NCBI GenBank assembly: GCA_036320915.1
Contig: JAXBDG010000031.1
Location: 1-26,123, forward strand
Length of the DNA stretch: 26,123 nucleotides
Direction: 5' to 3'
Source of the DNA: Linnemannia elongata
Taxonomy: Eukaryota; Mortierellomycota; Mortierellomycetes; Mortierellales; Mortierellaceae
In this document: positions 10,021 to 21,700 of the stretch, piece by piece
Layout: each line of letters starts with the position of its first letter
Position numbering within the stretch: position 1 is the stretch's first letter
Position numbers and translations under genes: made by a program
The notes under the pieces: model-generated
Database searches by the model: none
Seen by the model: only the letters and a program-made list of their open reading frames with translations
What the model was told of the DNA's origin: nothing

Positions 10021-11416
10021 GTTGTAATGATATGTTTGTGGTACAGTGGGGCGGTTGATTGTTGTTTTTGCGTTTGACGGATATTTTTCTGCTGGCGGTG
10101 AGGGTGAGCACGGGTGGGAAGGTGGGAAGGTGAGGGGAGGGGGAAGGATAGTGAGAGGGGAGAAAATTAAGTGAAGGAGAGAGGAATGTAAAACAAGAAT
10201 GTAAAAATCAGGGTAAAGGGTATCGTAACGTCCACAACGAACGAGGAAAAAGGGAGAGAGAGAGAGGGAAGGAGGAAATGCAAGAGAAATGGATGTTAGG
10301 AGCAAACGAAAAGGAGAGGAAAAGAAAGAAAGAAAAGGAACCGAAAAGGACAAGAAAAGAAAGAAAGAAAAAAAGAGAGTGGGAGAAGTGACAAGAAAAG
10401 CGGATAAAAGGCAATTAAAAATCAAACCTCGCTAGCGTGTCTCTTAGCCACTTTCAGCTGAGGAAAGATGAGAGACAAGGAGGCAAATGAAAGGCATGAA
10501 TGGGTGTGTGAGCAAAAGTGGGCTAGGGACCGTCAGAGGGCTCAGGAGGTTCTTCCCTTGCTTCACTCCCTCACTCTCCCTTATGATGTCTGGTCTGAAA
10601 ACAAAATAAAATCGAGAGAGCGGGCTTGGCTGGTTAGATTTGCGTCTCTTTGTTCTGTGTCATTTGTTTGTCCGACAACAGAACTCTAACCACATTCGGA
10701 TGGAAGAGGGAGAAAGAGATGCATGGCACAGGTGAGAAGGGGACATGCAAGACATGCGAGATGGAGGAAGGAGGAAGACAGATGGAAAAACGTTCGTCCC
10801 TTTCTGCTCTTGTACCGGTATACAGTGCCTTTTTTTTTTTCTTTTACATGATACGTTGTCATTGAGGCGACTGCTGTGCCACACATATGAATGATCGTTG
10901 CCACCGAAGCGAGACAGTTACATCCTTCAACGCGTTCACTGATCATCTTCACCCTCCCTCCACGCGTTCCGCTGCTCTTTCTTATCATATTCTGTTATCC
11001 TGGACCCGCTCGCTGCCATCATGGCAGTGCTGCTCTCCATCGCTGGTAGCTCTCAATCAAAAATGCCGAGAAGAAACAGAAAAACTGGCTACCCATCATC
11101 ATCCCATATATTCATTTTACCTCGGAGCGGCGATAGAAATAATAAATAGAGACAACGAAGCAAGAGAATCGAGCACAGCGTTTGAATGGATGGATGGATG
11201 GATGGATGTCAGGAAAGTTAAGCTTTCTAACCACTGATCGACCCTCGACAAGAACCTTTTGCCGTTTTGTTTCTGGTCCCTCTTCACTATCTTACATTCA
11301 CATCGTGGTGTGCATATGCATGTGCATTTTGCTTGGTTTGTTCTCCTCCATTGCCTATGGATGAAAAAGAAAGACTGGGACCATGCGAAACCCAATTCCT
11401 TAGAATTCCCCTTTCC

Positions 11417-11447
<31 letters not shown>

Positions 11448-12968
11448 TGTCAACGTTCGTTTGTTCTACAACCGTCGCTTTGTGACCAAAATATCATTCT
11501 TGCCTCTTTCTTTCTTTTCACCTAGTTTGTTCAACCATCCTCCCGTGCTACCGCATCCCTTCGCCCCCTCCACGGCGATTCCTCTTTGTAAATATTCATA
11601 CGTATCATTTCAAATCACTCTTTCCTTCTCCAAATCCTCTCCCTTCGTCAACTCTTAACCCACATTACCTTTTTTTTTCTTTCTTTTTTTTCAAATATAC
11701 TATATATCGCCTCTCCCACTGCCCATTTCGTTTTTCTTCTCGCAAGAAAGGCCCAGACTTGTCCTTTTATCTGATCGCCCTACTGGTCTCCCCCTACCAC
11801 TGCGCATCGCCACACTAAAGATCTCCCCCCCTCCACTTTGAGCTACGTAATTGCTTTGTTTTGCTCTTTTGCTTCGCAACTTCCTTTTTTTTTCCACCGA
11901 CACAAGTCTTCCCCCCCCCTTCATTGTCCCAATTCCATTTTTGTGAATGGTATCATGGGGCTATGGGGTAACGAAGGCATTGCGCGAAGCTAATTTTTTT
12001 TTTTGTTTCGTCCTTTTCCTCATTTATCTGCACTGCCACACTTTGAAGATGGACAGAGTTCAAGACAAAATAACCGGGCAGAAAAGAAAAAAGGTGTGTA
12101 AAACTCAAAAGAGTGTCGTTCTGACATATAAACCATGCTTGGAAGAAGGGGGAGGGGGGGGAGGAGGGAGAGAGAGTTTCCAGAAAAAAGCAAAGTGAGT
12201 GGACTAGAGGGAAGGGGGGAGGGAAGGCAAACAAATGAATATGAATTCGCGCTCAAGAATGATCATTATTAGCAAACGAAAAGGAAAAAAAAACAAAAAA
12301 AACAAAAAAAGGAAAGAAAGGTGAGTATGAAGAACAGCCACTCTTATCGTGTATTGCCTGATGTGAGTGACAAGAATAAAAAGAACAAAGGTTATAAACA
12401 TTGGCAAGGTTTTTGTCATGTTGTGTTTTTATTTTTGATTTGTTAAAGACCTTAAACGACACGCCAGTCTGGCACCATCCACCTCATTTCAAGAAAAAAG
12501 TGCAAACAGAGAACAAAGACAACCAGGTCCGGATCGAAGAACGAAGAAATACAGGTAAGCAAAGCAATAAAAGTAGCAATATGTTGTTGTTGTTGTTATG
12601 TGAGAAATACAAGTGAGAATGCAAGTAAAGATAGCAAACATCATGAACCCAATTCAATAATGAAAGCATTGGTAGTGGTGAGATATCCTCCTATCCGTGT
12701 TTGTGGTGCAGAACAAAGGGCATCATGACAATGACAGAAAAGAAGGACCCGTGAACTTGAGGGTAGCAATAGTAAAAAGTGGGTGCGGGGCAAGTGAGAG
12801 GAAGAAAAAAAAAGAGTCACAAAGAGTCGACTCAAGCTTGTGTTACCGCCGCAAATGTTGGAACGACCACGCCATGGACCGCCTTGAACGTCCCCGATTG
12901 CCTTCTCAACGAAAAGGGTCGATGGAACCTCGAAGGGGACCGACAGCTTGGATGTATCCGAGATACAT
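10021..12968. other. Intergenic region without recognisable gene
   Basis: Nearly 3 kb. On the minus strand 10021-10440 is pyrimidine-rich, as is common for a fungal leader or promoter, and belongs upstream of the kelch gene. The rest has scattered short frames in low-complexity DNA, an ATGG microsatellite (11186-11208), a T-run near 11419-11444 and A/G-rich stretches near 12280-12320. The part next to 12968 is the 3' flank of the bZIP gene. No tRNA or rRNA was recognised. Confidence 0.6.
11186..11208. repeat. ATGG microsatellite
   Basis: Five to six copies of the 4-bp unit ATGG in intergenic DNA. Confidence 0.8.
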
Positions 12969-15332
12969 TTACTGCTGCGTCATCCGGTTCATGATGTTGG
13001 TGACCTCCGTGACGGGGATGACAGGTCCATGTCCCGAGCACTTGGCCTTGGCCTTCATCTCGGCACACAGATCATCAATATCCGCATCATCAAAGTTGGG
13101 GTGCTTGGCAATGTGCTCCCAGACCTCGGGGCAAGGAAGTGCCCGCTCGTTCTCCTCCAGTGGTGGCAAGCCCTTCTTAGTCGACTCGGTGACCTTACCA
13201 AAGAACTCTTGGCTCTCCTCCCGTGCGGGTGTAGCAGCAACGTCCGCAAACGAGTTGGTGTAGTTGAACAGCTGGTCGTTGAATAAGCTGCCCATCGCCT
13301 CTGGTGGGAAAGCGGCGGCGTCGACAGGATCCTCAAATGTCGAGAAAAAGTCGCGGGAGTCAGAGGGATCACGGAAATCCGTAAAGAGGGCTTGGGTCTG
13401 CTCATAAGTCAATGAAGGGAGTCCCAAGTTGGTTGTCGTGGGTGTGAACGCAATGTTTCCGTGGGCATCAAATAGAGGCGTGTTGTTGACAAGGTCGTCA
13501 ATTGTGGGAGAGGGAGAGTGCTGAGATGTGGCGATCAATGTACTGGCGGGGCTAGGATGGCTGGCAACTGTAGATGGACTGTAGGCGCTCAGGCTGCTGG
13601 CAGTAGTGGTATTAGATCCAAGGTTGGGCACAACTGAGTAAGTGTTGCCAGCACCGTCCAGCAACGACGAAAAGAGTGCAAGATCTCGTGCCGAAGTCGT
13701 GCTTGTGCTTGTGGATGTGTTCACTCCGGGCACAATTCCTGCATTATCGACATAGGTCGTCTGAGGGGTAGTCGATTCGGGCTCAGGGGTCGACTCTACG
13801 TTCTCCAATGGCGAGTTGGGTACACTATCGCCAATCGACGATGGTGGTGACCAAGGGAGCTGGTCGTATGTTGGAGGCTTGGCGATATTAGTGCTGGTGA
13901 AGGATGGCTTTCCTGTGGATGCTTTCTTGGCAGTCGCAGTTGTTGCAGTAGGAGTAGGGCTGTTGATGGGTTGTGATACTGGGCTGGGGGACGACTGTTC
14001 CGAGCTGGAGCTGTTGGCACCCTTGGCGAGGTTATAGAGTCCTGGTTGGGCGATGGGGAAATCGAAGGTGAAGGCCTGCTCCTTGAGGAAGTAGTTTTCG
14101 GTCTCGAGTTTCTGGACAAGGACCTTGAGGTTTAGGTTCTCTTCGGCCAGCTTGGAGTCAGTCTTGCCTGGGTTGAGGTCCTCGAGCTCCTTGATGCGAT
14201 CTTCCAACGACTTGACATAGCGCTCCTTCCTGTCACGGAACGCGCGCTGTGCCGCCCTGTTCTGCGCCTATTGGGTGAAGGGTGAAATTGTAGTTAGGTT
14301 AGTAAGTGGAAGCAAAATGGTTAAAAAAAGTGTACGGTAAAAGTGGCCAACAAGACAACAATGATTACCTTGCGCTTGTTGGTGGGTTCGGTGGTTAAAG
14401 GCTTGCGACCGGCTTTCTTGGGAGCAGGTTTACCCTCGCCGGGAGAGTGACCTTCATCTGCAAGAGAGAAAATGATTACCCAGAAGTATTGAGAGGGAGG
14501 GCGTAAAGATAAGAAGAGAGTGGGAAAAAGGAGGGATAGGAAGGATAGTAGGCAGGTGGAAAGGAAAGGAAAGGAAAGGAAAGAGAAGAGGAAAGACAAG
14601 GATATGGATGAGCACAACTGCCACTGCCAGCACGGCATAGAACTGCGACAACTGGGTGTGTCGATCGATCAATTGAATTATCCACATTGGCCGGCGCCTG
14701 GTCTGTCGGACTGGGTGCGCCTCGTTATATGTGGGTCATGGGAGCACCCAAACAATAAATAATGAAATATGTGCCTTGGTAGTAGACTCACCCGAGCTGT
14801 TGTCGCCGTCCGAGTTGTGTACTTGCTGGTTGCTGTTTGCATATGAGACCGCTAATATGGATAGATAAGGAAGTGAATGCGTGTGAATATAAGCATATGG
14901 TGGAGTCAATGGGGGTTGGTCGGCATAGATATCCGCCGTATATACCGTTAGAACAAGGGGACGGGAGGCAAATATTGACTCTCTCTCTCTCTCTCTCTCT
15001 CCTACGCTATCTGTCAATCTGTCTATCTCTCTGTCTGCAAACAACCTCATAGCGTAACTTTCCTTTCCCTCCGTTCACACACGAACTGTACACACTCTCT
15101 TCTTTTCTTACACCAGCAACACCCTCAAAACACGCCAATGGCACTTACAGGACTGGAGATGGGAGAGGTTGCCTTTACGCTTCATGGGGTCCTCCTCTCG
15201 GTACTGGTCATGGTGGGCAATGGCAGTTGAGAGCAAGTCTTGAGCCTCAGGGTTGCTGCTGAGGATCTGGGCCCAGTCCTTGTCGCCGAGAAAGTTGGAA
15301 TATGAGTTGGCGTGGTGCTGTTCCAGCGACAT
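12969..15332 (-). CDS. Yap1/Pap1-type (AP-1) bZIP transcription factor (4 exons)
   Basis: Exons are 15332-15149, 14851-14792, 14457-14369 and 14267-12969 (184+60+89+1299 nt, 543 residues). All three introns are GT-AG and the codon phases join cleanly. The basic region starts at exon 4: residues 112-127 include NRAAQRAFR, the NxxAQxxFR signature of fungal AP-1 factors, followed by a leucine zipper to about 170. A KRK/RKPL basic stretch just before it can act as nuclear signal. The middle is Ser/Thr/Pro-rich. The C terminus has a PAP1-type cysteine-rich domain with C490, C512 and C521; the spacing of 22 and 9 equals that recalled for Yap1 C598, C620 and C629, and the DIDDLCAEM stretch overlaps the expected export signal. 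These are the only cysteines in the protein, so the N-terminal cysteine domain is absent. It is likely a nuclear regulator of oxidative or electrophile stress genes; which paralogue is uncertain. Confidence 0.9.
14558..14581. repeat. GGAAA repeat in bZIP intron 2
   Basis: About five copies of GGAAA inside the 334-nt second intron (14458-14791). Confidence 0.75.
14979..15000. repeat. (CT)11 microsatellite in bZIP intron 1
   Basis: A clean CT run inside the 297-nt first intron of the bZIP gene (14852-15148). Confidence 0.85.
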
Positions 15333-15694
15333 GGCTATGTGTTTGTGTGTGTGGAATGGGAGGGAAGGGGAACTGGGGGTGTAGGGACTGGAGCGAATGA
15401 GTTGTAGAAGTGAGAAGGACAGTGAGAAGAAAAGGAGGAAGGGTAAGGAGGATGAGGACGAGGAGGAAGGAGTGTGTGTTGGGTGTGTAGAGTGTGATGT
15501 GGAAGAAGAGTATGAAAGGAGAAGGACAAGTGGATCGGTGGGAGTGACGAACAATAAAGGGTACCAGAGGGACAAAAGTGAAAAGGAAAGAAGAGAAAAG
15601 AAAAGAAAGAAGGGAAGAGGCGCAAAAAGGAACAGAACGATCCTTCAGAGTTATATGAAGAAAAACATGGAATATGACGACGCAGTAGTCCCAT

Positions 15695-15706
15695 CCAATT
15701 CATTGG
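15695..15706. promoter_or_regulatory. Back-to-back CCAAT boxes upstream of the bZIP gene
   Basis: CCAAT and ATTGG face each other with two bases between, about 365 nt upstream of the bZIP start. CCAAT boxes bind the HAP/NF-Y complex in fungi; its use here is inferred. Confidence 0.35.
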
Positions 15707-15820
15707 CGTAAATCAATCTTCCTATCATCCTTTTGGACACATCCACACGTTCGTTTTTCTTCGTCCTTGTTCTATTCAATTCAATGACTACACACTGGCT
15801 TGTGCTTTCTGGCTAATCCA

Positions 15821-15842
15821 TTGACGTCCAATTCGTCGTCAA
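15821..15842. promoter_or_regulatory. CRE-like dyad upstream of the bZIP gene
   Basis: TTGACG and CGTCAA form an inverted repeat with a 10-base centre containing another CCAAT. TGACG is the half-site of CRE/ATF bZIP factors, so a cross- or auto-regulatory site is possible. Position is about 490 nt before the bZIP start. Confidence 0.3.
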
Positions 15843-16099
15843 TGACGAAGTATGTCCTTAGTCCTTCTTCACACAACACCAGTTGGCAAGCAGGAGTAGT
15901 AACATCCTTGTCTTGTCGCTGCGCAGAAACACGCCCTTCCTCACCCTTTTTGCTTTCTTTATCAAGAGAATGAAAAAGACATCAAGTGCGGCGTCTTCAC
16001 TACCGACACATAGAGTGGGAGCCTTTTTTTCTTCTTTTCATCTTCTTCTTCGCTATCATTTAGCCCTCTCACTCATCCTATCGTTCGCCGCAGCTCCGG

Positions 16100-16107
16100 T
16101 ATAAATA
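16100..16107 (+). promoter_or_regulatory. TATA-box-like site without an obvious gene
   Basis: TATAAATA on the plus strand. No open frame of note follows for 2.6 kb, so it either starts a non-coding transcript, a long spliced leader of the NACHT gene, or is chance in AT-rich DNA. Confidence 0.25.
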
Positions 16108-18024
16108 CGTCCTACCCTTCCCACTTTTTTTTTTTTGCTTTTTTTCTTTCTTTTCTAATACCTTGGATGGTCCCTTTATCTAAACAGAACTGAGAGAGTA
16201 TCTACTTTTTTTTCTGCGCTCTTCTATTTCCTTTTCGCCTCAACAAATGTATCTTTCACAGAACCCCTTCTTTCTCCTCCGATGGCTATTTCGAGCAAAG
16301 AGACACATCAGAAAAGAAGTTGCTAGCTCTATTCGAGTGACGGAGACCCTTAACCAGAACAATATGCTTAATAATTCCATTGACGTTATCTGATTGGTCA
16401 GTTCCCTGTGTCTCTCCCTTCCCTCTCACTCCCTCTCTTTTCTATCCTGTGTGCCATGCACCTTCTCCCTTCGCTTCTTTTTGCTTGTCTTTCTCTCCGA
16501 ACAAAACGGCCGACCCACAAAGACAACCGACCGACCGACAAACAAACAAACAAATCCATCTGATATTTCATTACTCGCATTGATCTTGTCCTTGGGTTTT
16601 TTTCTTCCCTTCCCGCTCCTTCCTTCTCCTCCCCTCTTTACCCATTCTGTACCTGCTTGTTTGACAAAGCAACGCAAAAGGTACTGGATAAGCCCCTCGT
16701 TTGATGAATCCAAGGGTCTGACTGAGACGAAGCTAGACAAATGTCGTCATTGACGGCTGATTGTCTCTCCGTGATTGGCTACCACCATCAACTCTCTTTT
16801 CCTGGTGCTCCGTGCCTCCTCATAAGCAATGAATACATTTTTTTGCTTTTCAGGCACAATCAAATACCCTTGCCACCTATTTTTCTCTTGCTCTCGGTCA
16901 TTGTTTGTCCTTTAGCCACTTCCTTTTTTTAAATTCAACACTTCTTTTTCTTGTTTCGTTTATTGCAACAATTGGCGATACTCACATTCTTATTAATAAG
17001 AAATAAAAGTACAATCAACAGCATCATCTTCATCATCGCCAACCTAGTGTCACCTGCACCCCCGTCATTTTATTCTTATTTCATATCTGCTCATGAATTT
17101 CTTCCTTGGATGTTGGACCAGAGACGCGGGGTGACGGTGTAGTTGTGTGGAACCAGCCATGGGAGATGCACACGGAGATGTACATATACAAGTTGAAATG
17201 AGGTGACTATTTCGTTCGCCCTTTCGAGCGGCTGTGTTTTGTTGGTTTCTTTATGTGTCATGGAGGTTTGTCTGTTAGTTTGTTTGTTTGTTTGTTTGTG
17301 GGGGTTACATGTAAGAACAGGAACTGTGTGTGCGAGCAAAGTAACGTTGGCCCAAAGTGGTGAGGGGATTCCAAAACTGACCTTGTTCGATCAAATGTGC
17401 TGCTAACGAAATGTGCTGCTAACGTGTCCGATGGTAATGGGCAAAACACTGCCGTCTCGCCCGATTGGTGGTTCCTATTTGACCCCTGAACAAAAGACTG
17501 CGTGGCGAAGCAAAGACAAGAAAGTGCTGGTTCTAGGGAGGGGTGAGTGAGATTCATCGCCTTCACCTCTTTCAGTCCCCATTCCTTTCTCCGTCTTGAG
17601 CCCACTGGGGTCAACAACATGAAAAATTAAGATTGACATCCGTGTACGGTGCGGGATATGTTGAAACGACTAAACAAAGGGCGAGGGAACAAGGGGAATG
17701 CAGAGACAAGGTGATAGGGTATAGACAAACAGGTTAAGAATCAAGCCACACGGGCTTCTCTTTCTTCCTCGTCATCCTTGGCACTTTCCCCTTTCTTCAA
17801 CTCTGCCCTCATTCACCTCTCACTGACATTCTCTTTTTTTTTTCTCCTCTCATTGACATTCCCACATCGTCCTTTCGCAGCGCCTGTCCTTTGTTCATTC
17901 CACCAGTCAACGAACCGTTTCTTCTTTTGTACTTTTCACACCCCTCCTCTCCTTTTTAACGCACATACACGAACAACCCATTTCCTACTCGAAAAACCAG
18001 AACAGCCCTACTTTATCCCTCCCT

Positions 18025-18028
<4 letters not shown>

Positions 18029-18066
<38 letters not shown>
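18029..18066. repeat. (CT)19 microsatellite
   Basis: Uninterrupted CT run about 690 nt upstream of the NACHT start. Confidence 0.9.
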
Positions 18067-18072
<6 letters not shown>

Positions 18073-18717
18073 GTATAGTTTCCGCACTCCTTCTGAAAAA
18101 AAAGAAAAACGACAACAAACAGCTCAGCAACAGGGACCCTTTTTATCAAAGTATGTCTGTTATTCCAGGAACATAACTTTCTGGACAATTTCTCTTTGCA
18201 CTGCACCACACATTCTCAGAAGTTCGCGCTCATATGACGATCGTCTTTTACCGAATTGAATTTCCACTGAGCGAGCAAGCTGACCGGAGCCTCCACTCTT
18301 GTTTGCTCTCATGCTCGTAGAGTCTCAGTTTTCCTTCCCGCTGCGTTTTTGTGTACCTCCCTTCCCCCTCAGACATACGAAGGTGTAAAGGTCTTTCATA
18401 AGTAAATTAACGCGGATACCTTTGTCTCCTTGACAGCGTTGCTCTTATGCTCCTGGGTGTATGTGTGAGTATGGAATGAAGCGTGGTGACTAATTTGGGG
18501 CTTTCTTACTTCATTCAGCCTTCCCTTGACAATACGCGCAGATTTCTTCGCCATCTGTCCGACTCTTCCTTAGGCCTCATCCGCCCTTTCGAACAATTTT
18601 TGGTAGCGACTCTATCGAAGAGGTATATGCAACGTTTATGCAGGTTCGAAAATATGCATTTTTACCCTCCTTGATACCGTCCCCTCAATTGCTCACCGTA
18701 TTCTTTTGTATGTTTCT

Positions 18718-18743
18718 TTTTTTTTTTTTTTAATTCCTGACAG
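18718..18743 (+). promoter_or_regulatory. Probable 3' splice site of a leader intron of the NACHT gene
   Basis: A T-run, then TTAATTCCTGACAG, 13 nt before the ATG at 18757. This has the polypyrimidine tract and CAG expected of an acceptor. The GTATGT at 18708 is too close to be the donor, so the donor would lie farther upstream. Confidence 0.4.
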
Positions 18744-18756
18744 TCGACGCATCTGC

Positions 18757-21700
18757 ATGACGGACCAGGTTAAATCCATTGGTTACCCTGATCGGGTCGA
18801 GATAACCCCTGAGGGTCGACTCACACTCAATCGACTCAACGTCTGTGCCAAGAAAGCAATTGATCCCTGTACCCTGGCTGATCACACCTTGTCCAATCCC
18901 ACTGCTGCAGTCCACATCGAGAACTCCGAGGCCATGAGTCCTGGCCTTGTCCACCTCAACAACCAATTACCTTACAGGAATGGATCAGTCCTTAAGCCAT
19001 CATTGGCAGAAGCACCTGCAGGGGAGGCTAGCACCCGTTGCGTTGATCAAAAGTTGCCCATTCAATCGATCCGCCGGTCCTTACCTTCCTCCTCCTCATC
19101 GAACAACTCCCAGGCTAGCGGCTCCTCTAGTGACGATGCAGGACATGCCGACTTTTTACTTTTGCCTAAACCTGTCACTCCCTCGCAAGTGGCACAACAA
19201 CCTTCACGTCTCCGTTCCTTTGCTCCCTCCTCTCAGTCGTCGAGCAGCTCACAGACCATCGTTTCCTCCCGCGATGCTGCAGGATACACTAATCTCTTAA
19301 TTTTTCCAACGTCTGTCAGACCCTCGTCAGTGACACAACAGCCCTCAAGTCACCCCTCCTTGGCTAACTTCTCCCAAGCGAGCAGTTCCCAAACTAGCGT
19401 TTTCCCCAGCGATGAAACAGGACTCGCCAACTTTTTTCTTTTGCCAAAGTTTGTCACTCCTTCCCCGCCGGTCGTTAAACAAAAATCACCACACATCCAT
19501 AAAATATTCTCCGACAACATCGCCAAACCAGTGCTTCGCTCCTCATTACCGGACCTTGGGTCCCGCTTCAACTCAACCCGCCAGCTTGCTTTTGGACTCT
19601 CGCTACTGACTCAGGACACTACATCATCATCGTCACCCTTTGCAACTCAGAGCAAGATGCAAGGATTGGATATTACCAAGGACGAAAGGGCGTGGTTAGC
19701 TAAAATGAGGGTGGATACAGTGGAGCATGACCGCCTTCGTTGGTTGGCTTCGCAAGTTGTTACACAGTTCTTGAAGCGGCAACACAAGGATGCAGGATCT
19801 ATCGAGGAAGTCTTGCTGCTGGGTGCTGTTCTTGAGCGCAAGGATTATCGTGGGGTGCTGTCGGCACTCATTGGTCAACTGGAGCGGGAAAAATTGATGG
19901 ACGTCGATCTGCTGCAGGCCTTGATCCAGTTTCTTCAATCGGCGCCACCGAACCATCTCGTCGACGATGACTTCATCAAGATCCTGCGAGTCCTACGACG
20001 ACGCCTGAAAGACACGCATATGTCGTTAAACGACAAGGGGCAGCCAGGGTCGGATTACGTTTACCACCTGTCAACCTCCATCGCCCTGGTCCTTGATGCG
20101 ATGATTGCAGGCAATATTCATGGACTCGACCATGCAGAGGATCACCAGCCCCTCTTGGATCTGTTAGCTGAGTTGAAGGAAAGTGTTGATCCGTACCTCA
20201 AGTTTCAGGCTACATACGCCTGGCAGGCTCTCCAGTACGTGGGAGACGACGAGACACCTCTACATGCTGCTCTGCGATATGGAGGAGGCGTAACCAAGGC
20301 TGGCCTGGACATCAGCAGCGTTTCCAATTTCGACCCTGAGCATCTCATTGATGGCCTTTGTGTATTGGGACAGGCGGCGGGTCAGCCATGCGACGTAGTC
20401 AAGGCTGGAATGGAGGAAGCGCAGGCATCTCGAGCTGGAGAAGAAGGGATTGTTGACAATATGTTGAAGAGGTTCCGATCTGGGGACAAGCAACCATGGT
20501 ACCTGGCTCTCCAAAGAGCACGCGTGTTTATCCGCGAGGGTCGACTTGCCGATTTTGAGCGTCTGATCTATGAGACGCCTTGTTATCGTGAACCAGAATT
20601 CCAGATGGGTGTCTGTCAGTTGCTGGGGGAGGTTGCCGTGGATCCGATTTGGGAACCGAAGACCCGTCTACAAGCAGTCGACCTTCTGGGATATCTGTAT
20701 AGGAGTGATGCAGTGTGGGTCGCCAATACTGGTGTCAAGTTCTGGATCCTCGGGATAATCCTATACCTTTCTATGACTGAGGACGAGAACGTCGTCATCC
20801 TGGCGCAGTCTGCTATTGCATTCGAGAATCTGGCGTATGATAGGGCTGGCGCTCCTCCCAGTCCTTATCCGTTGGTCCGTCGTCTGCCGATACCAAATAC
20901 ATCCCCCCTTCTGGACAAGGCTTTCGTGATGCTGTCAGTCGAGCACAACTTACAGCGGATGAGGACTCTTCGCCTTGCGCATTACGATCAAACCATATAC
21001 ATCCTTCCTCTTGCCAAGGCCAACCCTCAGACACCTGAAGAGGAGGCGACACCACTGATGGATCAAGTAAAGGAGTTTTTGGAGAGTGAGCGACAGGTGT
21101 TTTTGGTTAGCGGCGATTCAGGATCTGGAAAATCGATCTTCAGCCTCTACCTCGAACATACTCTCTGGAAGGCATACGAGCAAGGCGACCATTGCATTCC
21201 ACTCTACGTCCATCTCCCTACTATTTTATCTCTAACCTCGCTGATCGACGAACAGCTTAACAAGTACCACTTGGACAACTTAACTATCCAGGAACTGAAG
21301 CAGGCGGGTCGGAAGTTTATTGTCATCTGTGATGGGTACGATGAAGCTCGACTGACGACCAACTTGCATTCGAGTAACGGATGGAACCGGCCGTTCGGGT
21401 GGGATGTAAAGATGATTGTGAGCTGCAGGACCACGCATCTGGGAAGGGAGTATCGTACACAGTTTCAACCAACGCCGAAAAGTCCGTACCATGCCCCTCT
21501 GTCGCACTTGTTTCAGGAGGCCGTGATCGTTCCCTTCTCGCAGGGTCAGGTCAAGGAGTATGTGGAACAGTTTGTGCAGGACCCGACGGCGCATGGACTG
21601 TTTTCTAGGAAGGAGGTGCAGTGGAGCGCCGAAAAGTACCTGAGTACGATTGAGCGGATCCCGAACCTGGCCGAGTTGGTCAAGAACCCGTTCCTGTTGA

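Larger units (their letters stand above)
15333..18756. other. Divergent intergenic region between bZIP and NACHT genes
   Basis: 3.4 kb with no credible gene. It is pyrimidine-rich on the plus strand over long stretches. It holds a TATAAATA (16100-16107) with no frame behind it, CAAA and CCGA short repeats near 16528-16556, a TTTG microsatellite (17279-17299), a perfect 16-bp tandem duplication (17393-17424) and (CT)19 (18029-18066). It must contain the promoters of both flanking genes. Confidence 0.6.

Noticed and set aside
11947..12198. Small plus-strand frames in the 10-13 kb gap
   Set aside because: Short, low-complexity (poly-Gly, Lys-rich) and without codon or domain signal.
17258..17620. 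Minus-strand frame of 120 codons
   Set aside because: It ends in a TTTG microsatellite giving NKQTNKQTNK and has no domain or splice support.
18706..18756. Upstream extension of the NACHT frame
   Set aside because: It starts at TTG and lies in a splice-acceptor-like T tract; the ATG at 18757 is the better start.
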